From the NCBI GenBank assembly GCA_016722065.1, contig JADKGX010000001.1, forward strand, positions 248,001-312,000: a DNA stretch of 64,000 nucleotides, in the 5' to 3' direction. The position numbers were made by a program, and so were the translations under genes. The notes under the pieces are model-generated. The model saw nothing but the letters and a program-made list of their open reading frames with translations, did not search any database and was not told where the DNA came from. Below are positions 35,301 through 44,068 of this stretch, piece after piece. How positions within the stretch are numbered: position 1 is the stretch's first letter; each line of letters begins with the position of its first letter. This stretch comes from Planctomycetota bacterium (GTDB lineage: Bacteria; Planctomycetota; UBA8742; UBA2392).

Positions 35301-36080
35301 GACATCATTATTCCGTTGGAACACAAATCGCCCGCTATCTGGGTGATGGGCCGCCACCTGATGGCGCGCTATGAAATGAAGAAGTCGAACTTGCGTGCCA
35401 AGGAGGCCCTGGCCGACCTGCAGCGCTGGAAGGCCGAAGGCACCCTGACCCGCGCCAGGGTAGAAAGCGTTCGCGCGACACTGGAGCAATGCGAGCAGGA
35501 CTTCTTCAACAGTGGCGTTCCCGTGGAAGCCAACGCCCTGGAAAAGGCCCGCAACGCAACGCTGGTGGCCAACAACCTGGCCGGCGCCGGCGACGACGCC
35601 GCAACCTTGATGCGCATTGCCGGGCTGGAAGTTGACGGCCCAGTCAGCGAAGGTGGTGGCAAAACCCTGAAGCTGCTGGATGGCGCGGCCCTGCTGTTGA
35701 TTGAATCCGACCGCCTGATCCGCCAGGGCAAAGCCGACGCCGGCAACCTGCTGGATGCTGCCTCGAACTTCAGTGAAGGCCTGGGCATCAACGTGCCCGG
35801 TTTTTCCAACCTGCACCGCGCCATGCTGCAGGCGGAAGTCGAGTACGGAACCAAGGGCTTCGAAAAGTGCGCCGACGCCCTGAACGTGGTCGGAGAACTG
35901 ATTGAAAAAGGCGAAAGCAAGGAACGCCACGACCGGCTGGCCGCCAGTGTGGGCGAAGTGGACAAACACCTTTCGGCCGGGCCCTTCAACGAGGATTCCC
36001 TGAAAAACATCGCCAAGGGCTGGATCAAAGACCTGCCCGTAGTGGGCAAACTGGCCGACATTCTGTTCAGTTGGACATAG
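32355..36080 (+). CDS. large exported protein with helical repeats and CARDB-like domain
   Basis: 1241 aa from the ATG at 32355, preceded by GGAG. It has a signal peptide (MRALTLAVVLVLTCGVAAQ). Residues about 20-500 look like TPR/HEAT-type helical repeats (IQALKLLSEDKPDQARPLLRD; ALGKLTGSADWTTIASNAL). A middle mixed region contains QALEPPLGDKPDLVAVQLIL, which begins a CARDB-like Ig fold ending DADNVIEESNEENNRVSL. The C-terminal 280 residues are helical again. There is no membrane anchor at the end. It is probably periplasmic or surface-located. Function unknown. Confidence 0.75.
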   Translation: MRALTLAVVLVLTCGVAAQAPQQIQELRIQALKLLSEDKPDQARPLLRDAIVAAELHHQPAWQARCMADYARCMLLGAANETEEAAALAMLGAAIRLAIEIGEAKLERELLHERAQEATDLDVLDAELANGLREGLEAIILDYASLEDSQDDPLPVNKAIRIFDDGVTGNLHLAGGRTAEGLKLLTTAAKEAGSLKLPRLQIRLLENALPGLPALEPELRALYTARGATRSLAALDVRVAPAKAEGQNLSEWTRRLLRALDVATQADDAELQAAAARALGKLTGSADWTTIASNALARQHWQLVAQAQWAAQDPFHRLDDDLQASLLAARGDPLIDRLCVQLDLIADPVSDAAKDKFAKALAKALAIKELQRDALLLADVSGRPECAAPILAAMLKDSTGHWMFPISLEGLCTKQDVPQLLQLAAVKNWQDAAAAAAAELFRLNPDAIEPQVRELEKQTDNGLLRPWLLGFLARKGDKDALGRLREIATKGAPADQPVAAGVLAGLGFASGVRDLRDQLSVDKPQYGALLALNRLPRTFGVHLVGYAAVNFPVIAARGYAKRRVPYRAELMEDNNYDVVLFELPQDRREAAICGTGALQRYDQAMALGGSIADLFQWAALHAGMTGTEVDSGLAAAPDDTALTETARAEREGAPASASLTRTLVLVDKDPCGRARCRITAVARNADIVNQAMVVPFTYDYDVDWVASGILGALYKEVMGQIALASLLKKAELIIAGHGPVTGERITGLDGKPALRFALPAKTGEGLGDDVVISREQWIQGVVRVEFEFIDNCGAISFPVQALEPPLGDKPDLVAVQLILDPPMPQFGRPTNITFITRNQGSGVQKDVMAFARLYGKNPQGPDGWRTIYSLVFAARGWQAGEYRVFESRPLLAPGYFMNTYSYLYSAAKGDTELAGAIDADNVIEESNEENNRVSLSLPLTLPDDLALPKAEAEAVEALVSPLADLMAATTMDALQAAYGRAADIIIPLEHKSPAIWVMGRHLMARYEMKKSNLRAKEALADLQRWKAEGTLTRARVESVRATLEQCEQDFFNSGVPVEANALEKARNATLVANNLAGAGDDAATLMRIAGLEVDGPVSEGGGKTLKLLDGAALLLIESDRLIRQGKADAGNLLDAASNFSEGLGINVPGFSNLHRAMLQAEVEYGTKGFEKCADALNVVGELIEKGESKERHDRLAASVGEVDKHLSAGPFNEDSLKNIAKGWIKDLPVVGKLADILFSWT

Positions 36081-36157
36081 CCAAACGGCGCCCTGGCGGG
36101 CGGCCAACCCCTTGCTTGTGCAACCCCCGGCCGTTGCCTACCATCACGCACACGACC

Positions 36158-36379
36158 ATGAACGAGCCCGCACCACAACCGCAGCCGACCAGCCAGCTCG
36201 ACCCCGAGTTTTTGGCCATGCTTGTCTGCCCTGAAAGCCGCAAGCCGCTGATTCTCAAGGGCAACCGGCTGCTGTGCAAGGAATCCCGCAAGGCCTACCG
36301 CATTCAAGACGGAATACCCAACCTGCTGATTGAAGAAGCCGAGCGAATTAGCGACGCCGAGCTTGCGGAATTGGGCTAA
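36158..36379 (+). CDS. Trm112 family protein
   Basis: 73 aa from the ATG at 36158. The Trm112/YcaR fold is visible: LDPEFLAMLVCPESRKPL, then LLCKESRKAYRIQDGIPNLLIEEAERI. The final DGIP.LL..EA is diagnostic. Only two cysteines remain of the usual zinc-knuckle set. Bacterial members act as small partners of methyltransferases or lipid A-linked enzymes. It lies 71 bases before ileS on the same strand. Confidence 0.88.
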   Translation: MNEPAPQPQPTSQLDPEFLAMLVCPESRKPLILKGNRLLCKESRKAYRIQDGIPNLLIEEAERISDAELAELG

Positions 36380-36450
36380 GGCGCTTCGTATCATCCGCAG
36401 CCGGCACTTTGACACCCACGCGGGCGCCAGAACTTCGTTTGAGAAATCTC

Positions 36451-39400
36451 ATGACCGAACCAGCCGAAAAGGCCGAGAAAAGCCGTTACAAAGACACCGT
36501 ACTGCTGCCCAGGACCGACTTTCCCATGAAGGCCGGGTTGCAGCAGCGGGAACCGGAGCTGCAAAAGCACTGGGCCACCACCGGCCTGTATGAGCGCATT
36601 CGGGCCGCGCGCCAGGGTGCCAAACCATGGGTGCTGCACGACGGCCCGCCCTATGCCAACGGCGACGCCCACACCGGCACGGGCATGAACAAGACGCTCA
36701 AAGACATGGTCGTGAAGTTTCGCACCATGCAGGGCTTTGATTCGCCCTACGTGCCGGGCTGGGACTGCCACGGACTGCCGATTGAGCACAATGTGCTCAA
36801 GGACCTTGGTGGCAAGAAGCCGGATGCCATGACCAGCGTCAAGCTGCGCGAGATGTGCCTGGATTACGCCAATGGCTACGTCGACAAGCAGCGGGCGCAG
36901 TTCAAAACACTGGGCGTGCTGGGCCGCTGGGAGCAACCGTACCTGACCACCAGCCCGGTCTATGAAGCCAACGTGCTGCGCGTGTTTTCTGATTTGTTTG
37001 CCCGCGGGTTCATCACCCGCGCCAAACGGCCCGTGCACTGGAGTTGGGCCGCCCAAAGCGCACTGGCCGAAGCCGAACTTGAATACGAAGACCGCACCGA
37101 CCCCAGCGTGTACGTGCGCTTTCCGGTATCCAGTTGCGGCAAGGATTGCAAGTTCCGCGAGCATGTCGAAGAACTCGAAAACGCCGGCGATATCTGGGAC
37201 ACCCTGGCGCTGCTGATCTGGACCACCACACCCTGGACACTGCCCGCCAACGTGGCCGTGGCGGCATCCCAGGAAGCCGAATACGTGCTGGTCAGTTACC
37301 AGCGCGCGACCGGCGACAAGCGCGAACACATGGTGCTGGCTGGCGCCCTGCTGAAAACCGTCAGTGACAAAGCCAAGCTGCGTGACGTGAAAGTTCTCAA
37401 GACTTTTGCGGGGATCGATCTCAAGGGTGTCGGCTACAACCACCCGTTTCTGGACGCGGCCTGCCCGGTGGTGTTTGCAGAGTACGTGACACTGAGTGAC
37501 GGCACAGGCCTTGTGCACACAGCGCCCGGCCATGGCAAAGAAGACTTCGAAACCGGCAAGCGCGAAAAGCTGCCCGTGGTGTGCCCGATCGACGAGGCCG
37601 GAAAGTTCTTCACCGGCGAGCGGCTGCGCAAAGAGTTGCAGCTCGCCCCCACGTTTGAAGACTCACGCGGCTGGCTGGCGATGCTGCAAGGCCAGAACGT
37701 TCTCAAGGCCAACCCGCTGATCGTGGAAAAACTGCGCGCCGAAGGCTGGCTGCTGCACGACGAGGCAGTGTTTCACAGCTACCCGCACTGCTGGCGCACG
37801 CACCAGCCCGTGATCTTTCGCGTCACCGAGCAATGGTTCGTCAACGTCGATCACGTGGATGCTGACAAGACCTTCAACCCGGAGGGCAAGACGCTTCGCA
37901 AGCGCCTGCTGGACGAAATCGCGCGTACACAGTGGTTCCCGGCCTGGGGCGAAAAACGCATCAGCGCAATGATCGAGAACCGGCCGGATTGGTGCATCTC
38001 GCGCCAGCGGTTCTGGGGCATCCCGATTCCAGCCTTTGCCGACGCGCAAAGCGGCGATTTGTGTGTTGACGCGTCAAGTTTGGCGCATGTGGTCAAGCTG
38101 GTTGAACAGCACGGCAGCAACGTGTGGTACGACGACGCCAACTGGCCCGTCGAAAAGCTGCTGCCCGACGAAGCCCGGCCAAAGCAGTTCCGTGGCCGCA
38201 AGCTGGTCAAGATGAACGATATCTTTGACGTGTGGTTTGAAAGCGGCGCCAGCCACCGCAGCGTGATGCTGGCCGATGCCGAACTGGCCGATAAGTTTCC
38301 GGCCAACATGTACCTCGAGGGCGACGACCAGCACCGCGGCTGGTTTCAGGTCTCGTTGATCCTGTCTGTCGCCACCCAGGGCAAGTCGCCCTTCAAGCAG
38401 TGTTTGACCAGCGCCTTTGTCGTGGACGAAAAAGGCGAAAAGGGCAGCAAGAGCAAGGGCAACATCTGGGCCATCGACAAAGGCTGCGCGGACTTGGGTG
38501 CAGACTTGATTCGCTATTACTTCGCAAGCGTCAACACCAGCGAGCCGATCCCGGTTACCTACACCTTGATCCAGGCCGCCGGCGAAGGCTATCGCAAGCT
38601 GCGCAACACGTTTCGTGCGCTGGTCGGCAACCTGTTTGATTTCGACCCGGCCAAAGATGCCGTGCCCTATGACAAGCTCTTGCCGCTGGACCGCTGGGCG
38701 CTTTCGCAGGCCAGGCACGCCATCCAGGCCATGACCGCAGGCTTTGACCGCTATGAATTCCACACCGCCATGCGGGCCCTGGGTGAATTCGCAAACGTCA
38801 CCTTAAGCGCGCAGTACGTAGACGTTTGCAAAGACCGGCTGTACTGCGAGGCCGCAGACAGCCCCACACGCCGCAGCGCCCAGACCGCCTATTGGTTTAT
38901 CGCAGAGGCCATGACCCGCCTGCTGGCGCCGGTGCTGGTGCATTCTGTGGAAGACATGTGGCGGCATGTGCCCCACCTGGCCGGCGCGCCTGACAGCCCG
39001 CACCTGGCGCAATGGCCTGATGCCGTGGTGCAGTGCAAGGTTGATGCAACCCTGGATGCCAAGTACCGCCTGTTGTTTCGCATCAAGGGCGAAAGCGACC
39101 GGGTGCTGGACCGCCTGCGCAAAGAAAAGGTGTTGGGCAAGGGCTACGACGGGGCCGTTTCACTGGCAACCGATGCGGCCCTGGCCAAGGACCTGGCCCA
39201 GTTGGGCAGCCCGGAATCACTGACCACCGAACTGTGCGAAGTGCTGAACGTCAGCGCTGTGGCCTTGAAACTGGACACCAACGCCGCCCAACTGGAAGGC
39301 TTTGAACCTGCGGCAGATGTGAAAGGTCTGTGGCTGCGCGTTGTCACCAGCGCAGAAACCGCCTGCGCCCGTTGCTATCGCCGCACCGGCGACGTTGGCA

Positions 39401-39462
39401 GCATTTCGCAGCATGCGTCGCTGTGCAAGCGCTGCGCAGCCGTTGTCGGGGACCGGGCCTGA
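36451..39462 (+). CDS. ileS: isoleucyl-tRNA synthetase with altered HIGH and KMSKS motifs
   Basis: 1003 aa from the ATG at 36451 (MTEPAEKAEK). It charges tRNA-Ile. Features in order are DGPPYANGDAHTGTGMNK at about residue 66, where the HIGH box reads H74-T-G-T77; VPGWDCHGLPIE; the CP1 editing domain with TPWTLPANVAVAAS and DGTGLVHTAPGHGKEDF; WCISRQRFWGIPIPAF; FDVWFESGASH; a KMSKS region reading K664-G-S-K-S; and an anticodon-binding domain. A C-terminal zinc finger follows (CARC...CKRC). Length is normal. The last His of HIGH is Thr and the Met of KMSKS is Gly, both unusual. A hairpin terminator follows. Confidence 0.95.
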   Translation: MTEPAEKAEKSRYKDTVLLPRTDFPMKAGLQQREPELQKHWATTGLYERIRAARQGAKPWVLHDGPPYANGDAHTGTGMNKTLKDMVVKFRTMQGFDSPYVPGWDCHGLPIEHNVLKDLGGKKPDAMTSVKLREMCLDYANGYVDKQRAQFKTLGVLGRWEQPYLTTSPVYEANVLRVFSDLFARGFITRAKRPVHWSWAAQSALAEAELEYEDRTDPSVYVRFPVSSCGKDCKFREHVEELENAGDIWDTLALLIWTTTPWTLPANVAVAASQEAEYVLVSYQRATGDKREHMVLAGALLKTVSDKAKLRDVKVLKTFAGIDLKGVGYNHPFLDAACPVVFAEYVTLSDGTGLVHTAPGHGKEDFETGKREKLPVVCPIDEAGKFFTGERLRKELQLAPTFEDSRGWLAMLQGQNVLKANPLIVEKLRAEGWLLHDEAVFHSYPHCWRTHQPVIFRVTEQWFVNVDHVDADKTFNPEGKTLRKRLLDEIARTQWFPAWGEKRISAMIENRPDWCISRQRFWGIPIPAFADAQSGDLCVDASSLAHVVKLVEQHGSNVWYDDANWPVEKLLPDEARPKQFRGRKLVKMNDIFDVWFESGASHRSVMLADAELADKFPANMYLEGDDQHRGWFQVSLILSVATQGKSPFKQCLTSAFVVDEKGEKGSKSKGNIWAIDKGCADLGADLIRYYFASVNTSEPIPVTYTLIQAAGEGYRKLRNTFRALVGNLFDFDPAKDAVPYDKLLPLDRWALSQARHAIQAMTAGFDRYEFHTAMRALGEFANVTLSAQYVDVCKDRLYCEAADSPTRRSAQTAYWFIAEAMTRLLAPVLVHSVEDMWRHVPHLAGAPDSPHLAQWPDAVVQCKVDATLDAKYRLLFRIKGESDRVLDRLRKEKVLGKGYDGAVSLATDAALAKDLAQLGSPESLTTELCEVLNVSAVALKLDTNAAQLEGFEPAADVKGLWLRVVTSAETACARCYRRTGDVGSISQHASLCKRCAAVVGDRA

Positions 39463-39491
39463 ACCGCAATGCACCCCAAAGTTGCCATGCA

Positions 39492-39513
39492 AAAGCGCGC
39501 TGCGGCGCGCTTT
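39492..39513 (+). terminator. hairpin terminator after ileS
   Basis: A 9-base perfect stem (AAAGCGCGC / GCGCGCTTT) with a TGCG loop, 30 bases past the ileS stop. The tail (CCGCATTTGTT) is only weakly T-rich. Confidence 0.6.
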
Positions 39514-39616
39514 CCGCATTTGTTCCCCACGGCAGGCCCTTGAATCCGCTGGCAGGGGCTGCATCCTGACCCTTGGCGTGATATTGTTCTTGAAGCCTCT
39601 GAGGCCGGACCTGCGC

Positions 39617-40273
39617 ATGAATGACACCAAAAAAGTCACCGCCGTCATCCTGATCTCCGGCAGCGGCTCGACCATGGAGAACCTGTTGCAGCGCGCCAAA
39701 GACGGCACCTGTGCCATGGAGTGCCTGGGTGTCATCAGCAGCAAGGAAGGCGTTGCCGGCATTGCCCGCGCCCAGAAGTTCGGTGTGCCCGTGCAGGTCG
39801 TCAACCGCAAGGATTTCACCGACGCCGTGGCCTTTTCCCGCCAGGTGTTCAAGCTGATCAACGGCGTAAAGCCTGATCTGGTACTGCTGGCCGGCTTTTT
39901 GAGCTACGTCCACCTGCCTGAGCGCTACAAGGGCAGGGTCATGAACATTCACCCGTCGCTGCTGCCCAAGTTTGGCGGGCGCGGCATGTACGGATCCAAG
40001 GTTCACGAATCCGTGCTCAAGGCCGGGGAGCGCGAATCCGGCTGCACGGTTCACTATGTGGACGATCAGTACGACCACGGCCCTGCGATTGTGCAAAAGA
40101 AAGTGCCGGTGGTTGCCGGCGACACCGTCGAAACGCTGCAAGCCAGGGTCATGCAGGCCGAACGCGAAGCCTACCCCGAGGCCGTGAACCTGTACGCCGA
40201 AAAGCGCTTGATGCAGGTTGCCAACAGCGTGCGCATTCTGCCGGTCAAGGCCGGCGCCCCCACGCAGGCCTGA
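39617..40273 (+). CDS. purN: phosphoribosylglycinamide formyltransferase
   Basis: 218 aa from the ATG at 39617. PurN transfers a formyl group from 10-formyl-THF to GAR in purine synthesis. The family features are ILISGSGSTMENLL (phosphate loop), PDLVLLAGFLSYV, NIHPSLLPKFGGRGMYG with catalytic Asn-x-His, and the Asp-containing VDDQYDHGPAIVQKKVPV. The C-terminal helix ends near EKRLM, followed by a short tail. Length matches the family. Its TGA ends at 40273, immediately next to the stop of the convergent kinase gene at 40274. Confidence 0.93.
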   Translation: MNDTKKVTAVILISGSGSTMENLLQRAKDGTCAMECLGVISSKEGVAGIARAQKFGVPVQVVNRKDFTDAVAFSRQVFKLINGVKPDLVLLAGFLSYVHLPERYKGRVMNIHPSLLPKFGGRGMYGSKVHESVLKAGERESGCTVHYVDDQYDHGPAIVQKKVPVVAGDTVETLQARVMQAEREAYPEAVNLYAEKRLMQVANSVRILPVKAGAPTQA

Positions 40274-41812
40274 CTACTCGCCCTTGAGAGACTGGGCTTT
40301 CTTCATGGCCGCGATCTCGGGCAGTATGTCTTCCACGTGATCGCGTTTGGGCTCGGATTCCTTGCGGCGCAGGTCTTCGGCGTTTTCCATCTTCAACCGG
40401 TCCGCAGCCTGTTGCATCAACGCCGACATCGCGTTGCGGTCAAACTCGGCGGTGGCCAGCCTGGCCTTGAGATCGCCCACTTCCTTTTCAAGTTCCGGCA
40501 CGCGCGGGTCCTGCAGCGGCTCCGGCGTTCCGGAAAGCGTCATGAACAGAATGTAGGCTACACAAAGCAGCAGCGCGGCCACCAGCGTGCCAATGCCCAT
40601 GCCAGGCAACGGCAGCGGGCGCTTGTTGCTGGTCGGGCGCGAGGCCAGTTGCGGGTCTTCCCAGGCCTTGTAGGGCGCCGCTGCGGGCTGGGCTGCGGGC
40701 GACTCGCCTGTGTCCTCCAGGTCCAGTTCACTCTGGTAGGCCACCATGGCCGTGGGCGCACCGCCGGGTACCAGCTCAAACAACTTGGGGTTTTCCAGAC
40801 CGGGCAAAGTCTTTTGCAACGCCGAAAGCTCACGCCCGATTTCTTTGCCACCGGGGCGCTGCTTGGGGTCCTTGTGCAGCATGCGGCGAATCAGCTCGTT
40901 CAGCGCGCCGGGAATCTCTGCGCCATCCAGGCCGCGGGGTTCTTCCTCTACGTGCATGCGCAGCACTTCGACCGGGTCGGGGTTGTCAAAGGGCAGCTTG
41001 CCCAGCAGCATGCGATACAGCGTTACGCCAAGGCTGTAGACATCGGCCTGTGAATCAATGTCGTTGCCCAGTGCGTTTTCGGGTGCCATGTAGGCCGGCG
41101 TGCCCTGGGCCACCATGGGCGATGTCAGGTTTGCGCCGCCGCTGGGGCGGGCCAGTCCAAGGTCGCACAGTTTGACGCGGCCCTTGCGGTCAATCATGAC
41201 GTTGTCGGGCTTGATGTCGCGGTGTACCAGGCCCACTTTGGCGATGTAGCTGATGGCTTCGCCCACCAGGCGCGCGATTTCCAGGGCTTCGCGCGGCGGC
41301 AGTTTCTGGCGGGCCCGCAGCACCCCGCCCAGGCTGACACCGCTGACGAACTCCATGACCATGTAGACGTCGGAGCCCTTCTTGTTGATGTCAAAGGCGC
41401 GCACGATGTTGCGGTGCGCCACCTTGCTGGCCACGCGGGCTTCACGAATGAACCGCTGCACGTATTCACGGTTACCCGAAAGCGCCCGCGACAGAATCTT
41501 GACCGCCACCACGCGGCGCAAACTGGGCTGCCAGGCCCGATAGACACTGCCGCGCCCGCCACGCCCCACCATGTGCAGCAGCACCAGGCCGGGCAGGTTG
41601 GGTTCCAGGCCTTCTAACTGGTTGCTGCCGATCAGCTCAATCAGATCCTGGGCGACTTCTTCAGGCAGCAGGTGTTCGCGAGCGATGTATTGAAGCAGGG
41701 GGCCGTCGCGCTCCAGGTTCCAGCGCGACAGCACAAGCTCAACTTCGGCCGAAGAAAGAAACCCCCGGGCATTGAGGTATCGCAGCACTTCATCAGGTTT
41801 CAGCACCGGCAT
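40274..41812 (-). CDS. membrane-anchored serine/threonine protein kinase (PknB-like)
   Basis: 512 aa from the ATG at 41812. An N-terminal helical region of about 75 residues precedes the kinase. The Gly loop is GRGGRGSVY (83-91), the ATP lysine is K105 in VAVK, the catalytic loop is HRDIKPDN (197-204), DLG (217-219) replaces DFG, and GTPAYMAPE carries the APE motif. A Pro/Ala linker with GESPAAQPAAAP leads to one membrane helix (MGIGTLVAALLLCVAYILF), then an outside coiled-coil tail of about 80 residues. The active-site residues are intact, so it should be active. It neighbours the exported paralogue cluster and may regulate it. Confidence 0.92.
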   Translation of the reverse strand: MPVLKPDEVLRYLNARGFLSSAEVELVLSRWNLERDGPLLQYIAREHLLPEEVAQDLIELIGSNQLEGLEPNLPGLVLLHMVGRGGRGSVYRAWQPSLRRVVAVKILSRALSGNREYVQRFIREARVASKVAHRNIVRAFDINKKGSDVYMVMEFVSGVSLGGVLRARQKLPPREALEIARLVGEAISYIAKVGLVHRDIKPDNVMIDRKGRVKLCDLGLARPSGGANLTSPMVAQGTPAYMAPENALGNDIDSQADVYSLGVTLYRMLLGKLPFDNPDPVEVLRMHVEEEPRGLDGAEIPGALNELIRRMLHKDPKQRPGGKEIGRELSALQKTLPGLENPKLFELVPGGAPTAMVAYQSELDLEDTGESPAAQPAAAPYKAWEDPQLASRPTSNKRPLPLPGMGIGTLVAALLLCVAYILFMTLSGTPEPLQDPRVPELEKEVGDLKARLATAEFDRNAMSALMQQAADRLKMENAEDLRRKESEPKRDHVEDILPEIAAMKKAQSLKGE

Positions 41813-41882
41813 GAGACTGATCTTAGCAGGCGGTGGCCCCCCGCGGCATGGGTACCGCAGATGCGGAGGCTGGTTGGTTGTT

Positions 41883-43925
41883 CTAGCCCGGTACCGGCTT
41901 GGTGCCTGGCAGTACCGGGGCCTGGGCGTCGATGGCCTGGCGGTACAGCGGGATGAAATCCTGCAGTTTGATGGTGCTCTTGATGTACGACAGCCGCCCG
42001 TCAAAGCGCTGTTTGACGCTGCCGGGGGCGACCGGCGAAATGATGATGTACTTCTGCAGGCCCAAAGCCGGGTTGGCCTGGTCTTCGGCCGTCCATTCGG
42101 CCACCACCGTCTTGGCGTCTTCCTTGACCTCGCCCGTGGCCGTGCGAATCTGGAACTCCCAGGCAAAGGCGTTGCTGATCACGTCGTCGCGCGCGGCCTT
42201 GGCTTCGGCCAGCACGTCAGGCCACACCTGGTTGGCATACAGCACTGAGGTGTCGACTTCGTCAAAGATGGGCTGTGTGTCCTTGAGGAACTTGGCCATC
42301 CACTTGGCGCGGTAGTCGGCCCACTTGCCCACGTCCAGCACCAGGTCGCCGCCGCTTTTCTTGGTGAAGTTCTTGCTGTCGAAGTCCGCTTGTTCCTGCG
42401 CCCTTTCGAGGTAACTGAATGCCACGTCCGTGATTTCCTTTGGATAGTACTTCCAGTTCTCGTTGCGCTTGCGGCGCATTTCGTCCAGGCCGCCTGGCTG
42501 CGCCTTGATGGCGTCAATCTTGGCGTTGCGGTCTTCGGCGTCCTTCTTGTTGTTGTTGTTGGCCACGGCGTCGTAGGTGTTGTAGCCAGGCTTGTTGACG
42601 GTGTGCCAGCCGGCGTAGGGCAGATAGCCGTCCACCAGCACCCAGTAGCGCTGGGTCAGGTAATCCTGGAACTGCTTGATCTGTTCCAGCACTGCAGCGC
42701 GGCCGGCAACGGCTGATGCCCGCAGGTCGGATTCCGCCTTGCTGGCCTTGCCACCGGACATCTTGATCAAGTCATCCACGCGTTTCTTGCCAGCAGCCGT
42801 GAGCTTGCGGGATTCGTCGATGATGTCCTTGCGGGTCACCTTGGGGTTCTTGGCCCGTGCGGCTTCAAGACGTTTCTGAATCAATTCTTCGTTTGCCTCA
42901 AATTTGGCCTGGTCGGCGTCCAGTTGTGTGTTGTTGGTTTGCAGCCTTTCCAGCTCGGTGATGGTTTGAAGAAACGGGTCCCACACCACTGCATTGGGGT
43001 GCTTTGGCGAAGCAGAACCTGCCTGCACTAACGTGTCGCTGAGATAGATGATTGCCACGCTTTCCACGGTGTGCAGATACTTCAATACTTCGCGTAAGTA
43101 GTGCGAGCGCAACTGGCTGTCTGAAAGGACGTCGAGCGTTGACCGCTTTTGCGTTTGCGGGTCTTCGCCTTCGTCAACTTTGCCCCAGAAGTCGCTGCAC
43201 CACTGAATGGCCTGTAAATGGGCCTGATCCTGTTGACCAAAGTCCAGTGACACAATCAAATGGTACACGCCCGGCGCCAGCGGTCTGGCCAGCGATGGAA
43301 GCTGAAATCGGGCCAATGCCAGGCCGCCAGATACCTCCGTGGTTGTGCATTGGGCGGACTGGCCTGGCACGGCGATGCCAGGCCTGTGTGCATCGAACTC
43401 GGGCACTTCAACCGCCCCCTGGATGCGCCGCAGTATGCCCTTGACCATGTACAATTCGGCCCTGAGCTCGAGGCCCATGATTGGGCCTGAAGGCAGCTTC
43501 AGGCTGCCGGGGGCGCGGTCGCAGTCAAAGTCGACGAACACCTCGCCGCTGATCTGCATGCCGCCACCGGCAGGGTTCAGATCCACGCGCTTGAGAACCA
43601 CCCGGTTCTGGTCATAGTAGGGCTGTGGGTCAGCATTGCTGCCGCGCGCAAGGCGTACGCGATCGGCCGGGAATTCGGTGACCTGGCCCGGAGTGCGAAC
43701 CAGCACCACGTTTCGTGCTGTGCGGGGGTTGGCCATGTCAATGTCTGACAGATCCGGCGCATCCGCGGCCTGAATTTCAGTATGTGACACTTCAAGGCGC
43801 GGAGTCCTTGCCGGTTCCGGCTGGGCAGCCTGCCAGGCGATTGCAAGGCCAACGGCCACGGCAACCGGCAGCAAAAGCACAATCAGCCTGGCTCTTGTTC
43901 GGCGAGTCTTTGCTGATGGCATCAT
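41883..43925 (-). CDS. exported protein, paralogue A of a tandem pair, unknown function
   Basis: 680 aa. It has a basic start (KTRRTRAR) and a hydrophobic signal or anchor (LIVLLLPVAVAVGLAIAW). A beta-rich region of about 230 residues comes first (QPYYDQNRVVLKRVDLNPA; GEVFVDFDCDRAPGSLKLPS). A helical core with a Lys/Glu-rich segment follows (EANEELIQKRLEAARAKNPK), then a last mixed domain ending PVLPGTKPVPG. No known domain is recognised. It is clearly paralogous to the gene at 44069-45970, and parts are nearly identical at DNA level. Probably periplasmic or surface-exposed. Confidence 0.75.
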   Translation of the reverse strand: MMPSAKTRRTRARLIVLLLPVAVAVGLAIAWQAAQPEPARTPRLEVSHTEIQAADAPDLSDIDMANPRTARNVVLVRTPGQVTEFPADRVRLARGSNADPQPYYDQNRVVLKRVDLNPAGGGMQISGEVFVDFDCDRAPGSLKLPSGPIMGLELRAELYMVKGILRRIQGAVEVPEFDAHRPGIAVPGQSAQCTTTEVSGGLALARFQLPSLARPLAPGVYHLIVSLDFGQQDQAHLQAIQWCSDFWGKVDEGEDPQTQKRSTLDVLSDSQLRSHYLREVLKYLHTVESVAIIYLSDTLVQAGSASPKHPNAVVWDPFLQTITELERLQTNNTQLDADQAKFEANEELIQKRLEAARAKNPKVTRKDIIDESRKLTAAGKKRVDDLIKMSGGKASKAESDLRASAVAGRAAVLEQIKQFQDYLTQRYWVLVDGYLPYAGWHTVNKPGYNTYDAVANNNNKKDAEDRNAKIDAIKAQPGGLDEMRRKRNENWKYYPKEITDVAFSYLERAQEQADFDSKNFTKKSGGDLVLDVGKWADYRAKWMAKFLKDTQPIFDEVDTSVLYANQVWPDVLAEAKAARDDVISNAFAWEFQIRTATGEVKEDAKTVVAEWTAEDQANPALGLQKYIIISPVAPGSVKQRFDGRLSYIKSTIKLQDFIPLYRQAIDAQAPVLPGTKPVPG

Positions 43926-44020
43926 GCGCTCCGGGCGCTGGGCACTGTTGCTGGGGCGATCAGTTTGCAGGTAAGCAAATATCGCCCCTGACTTGCGCGT
44001 TGTCGCCGCAAGAAAACTGG

Positions 44021-44046
44021 CAGAGGCCCGCTTGCGCGGGCCTCTG
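44021..44046 (-). terminator. terminator of paralogue B gene
   Basis: An 11-base perfect stem (CAGAGGCCCGC and complement) with a four-base loop. On the minus strand it is preceded by AAGCAAA and followed by CCAGTTTTCTTG. It lies 22 bases past the stop codon of the 44069-45970 gene. Confidence 0.8.
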
Positions 44047-44068
44047 TTTGCTTTGGCTGGTGTTTGAT

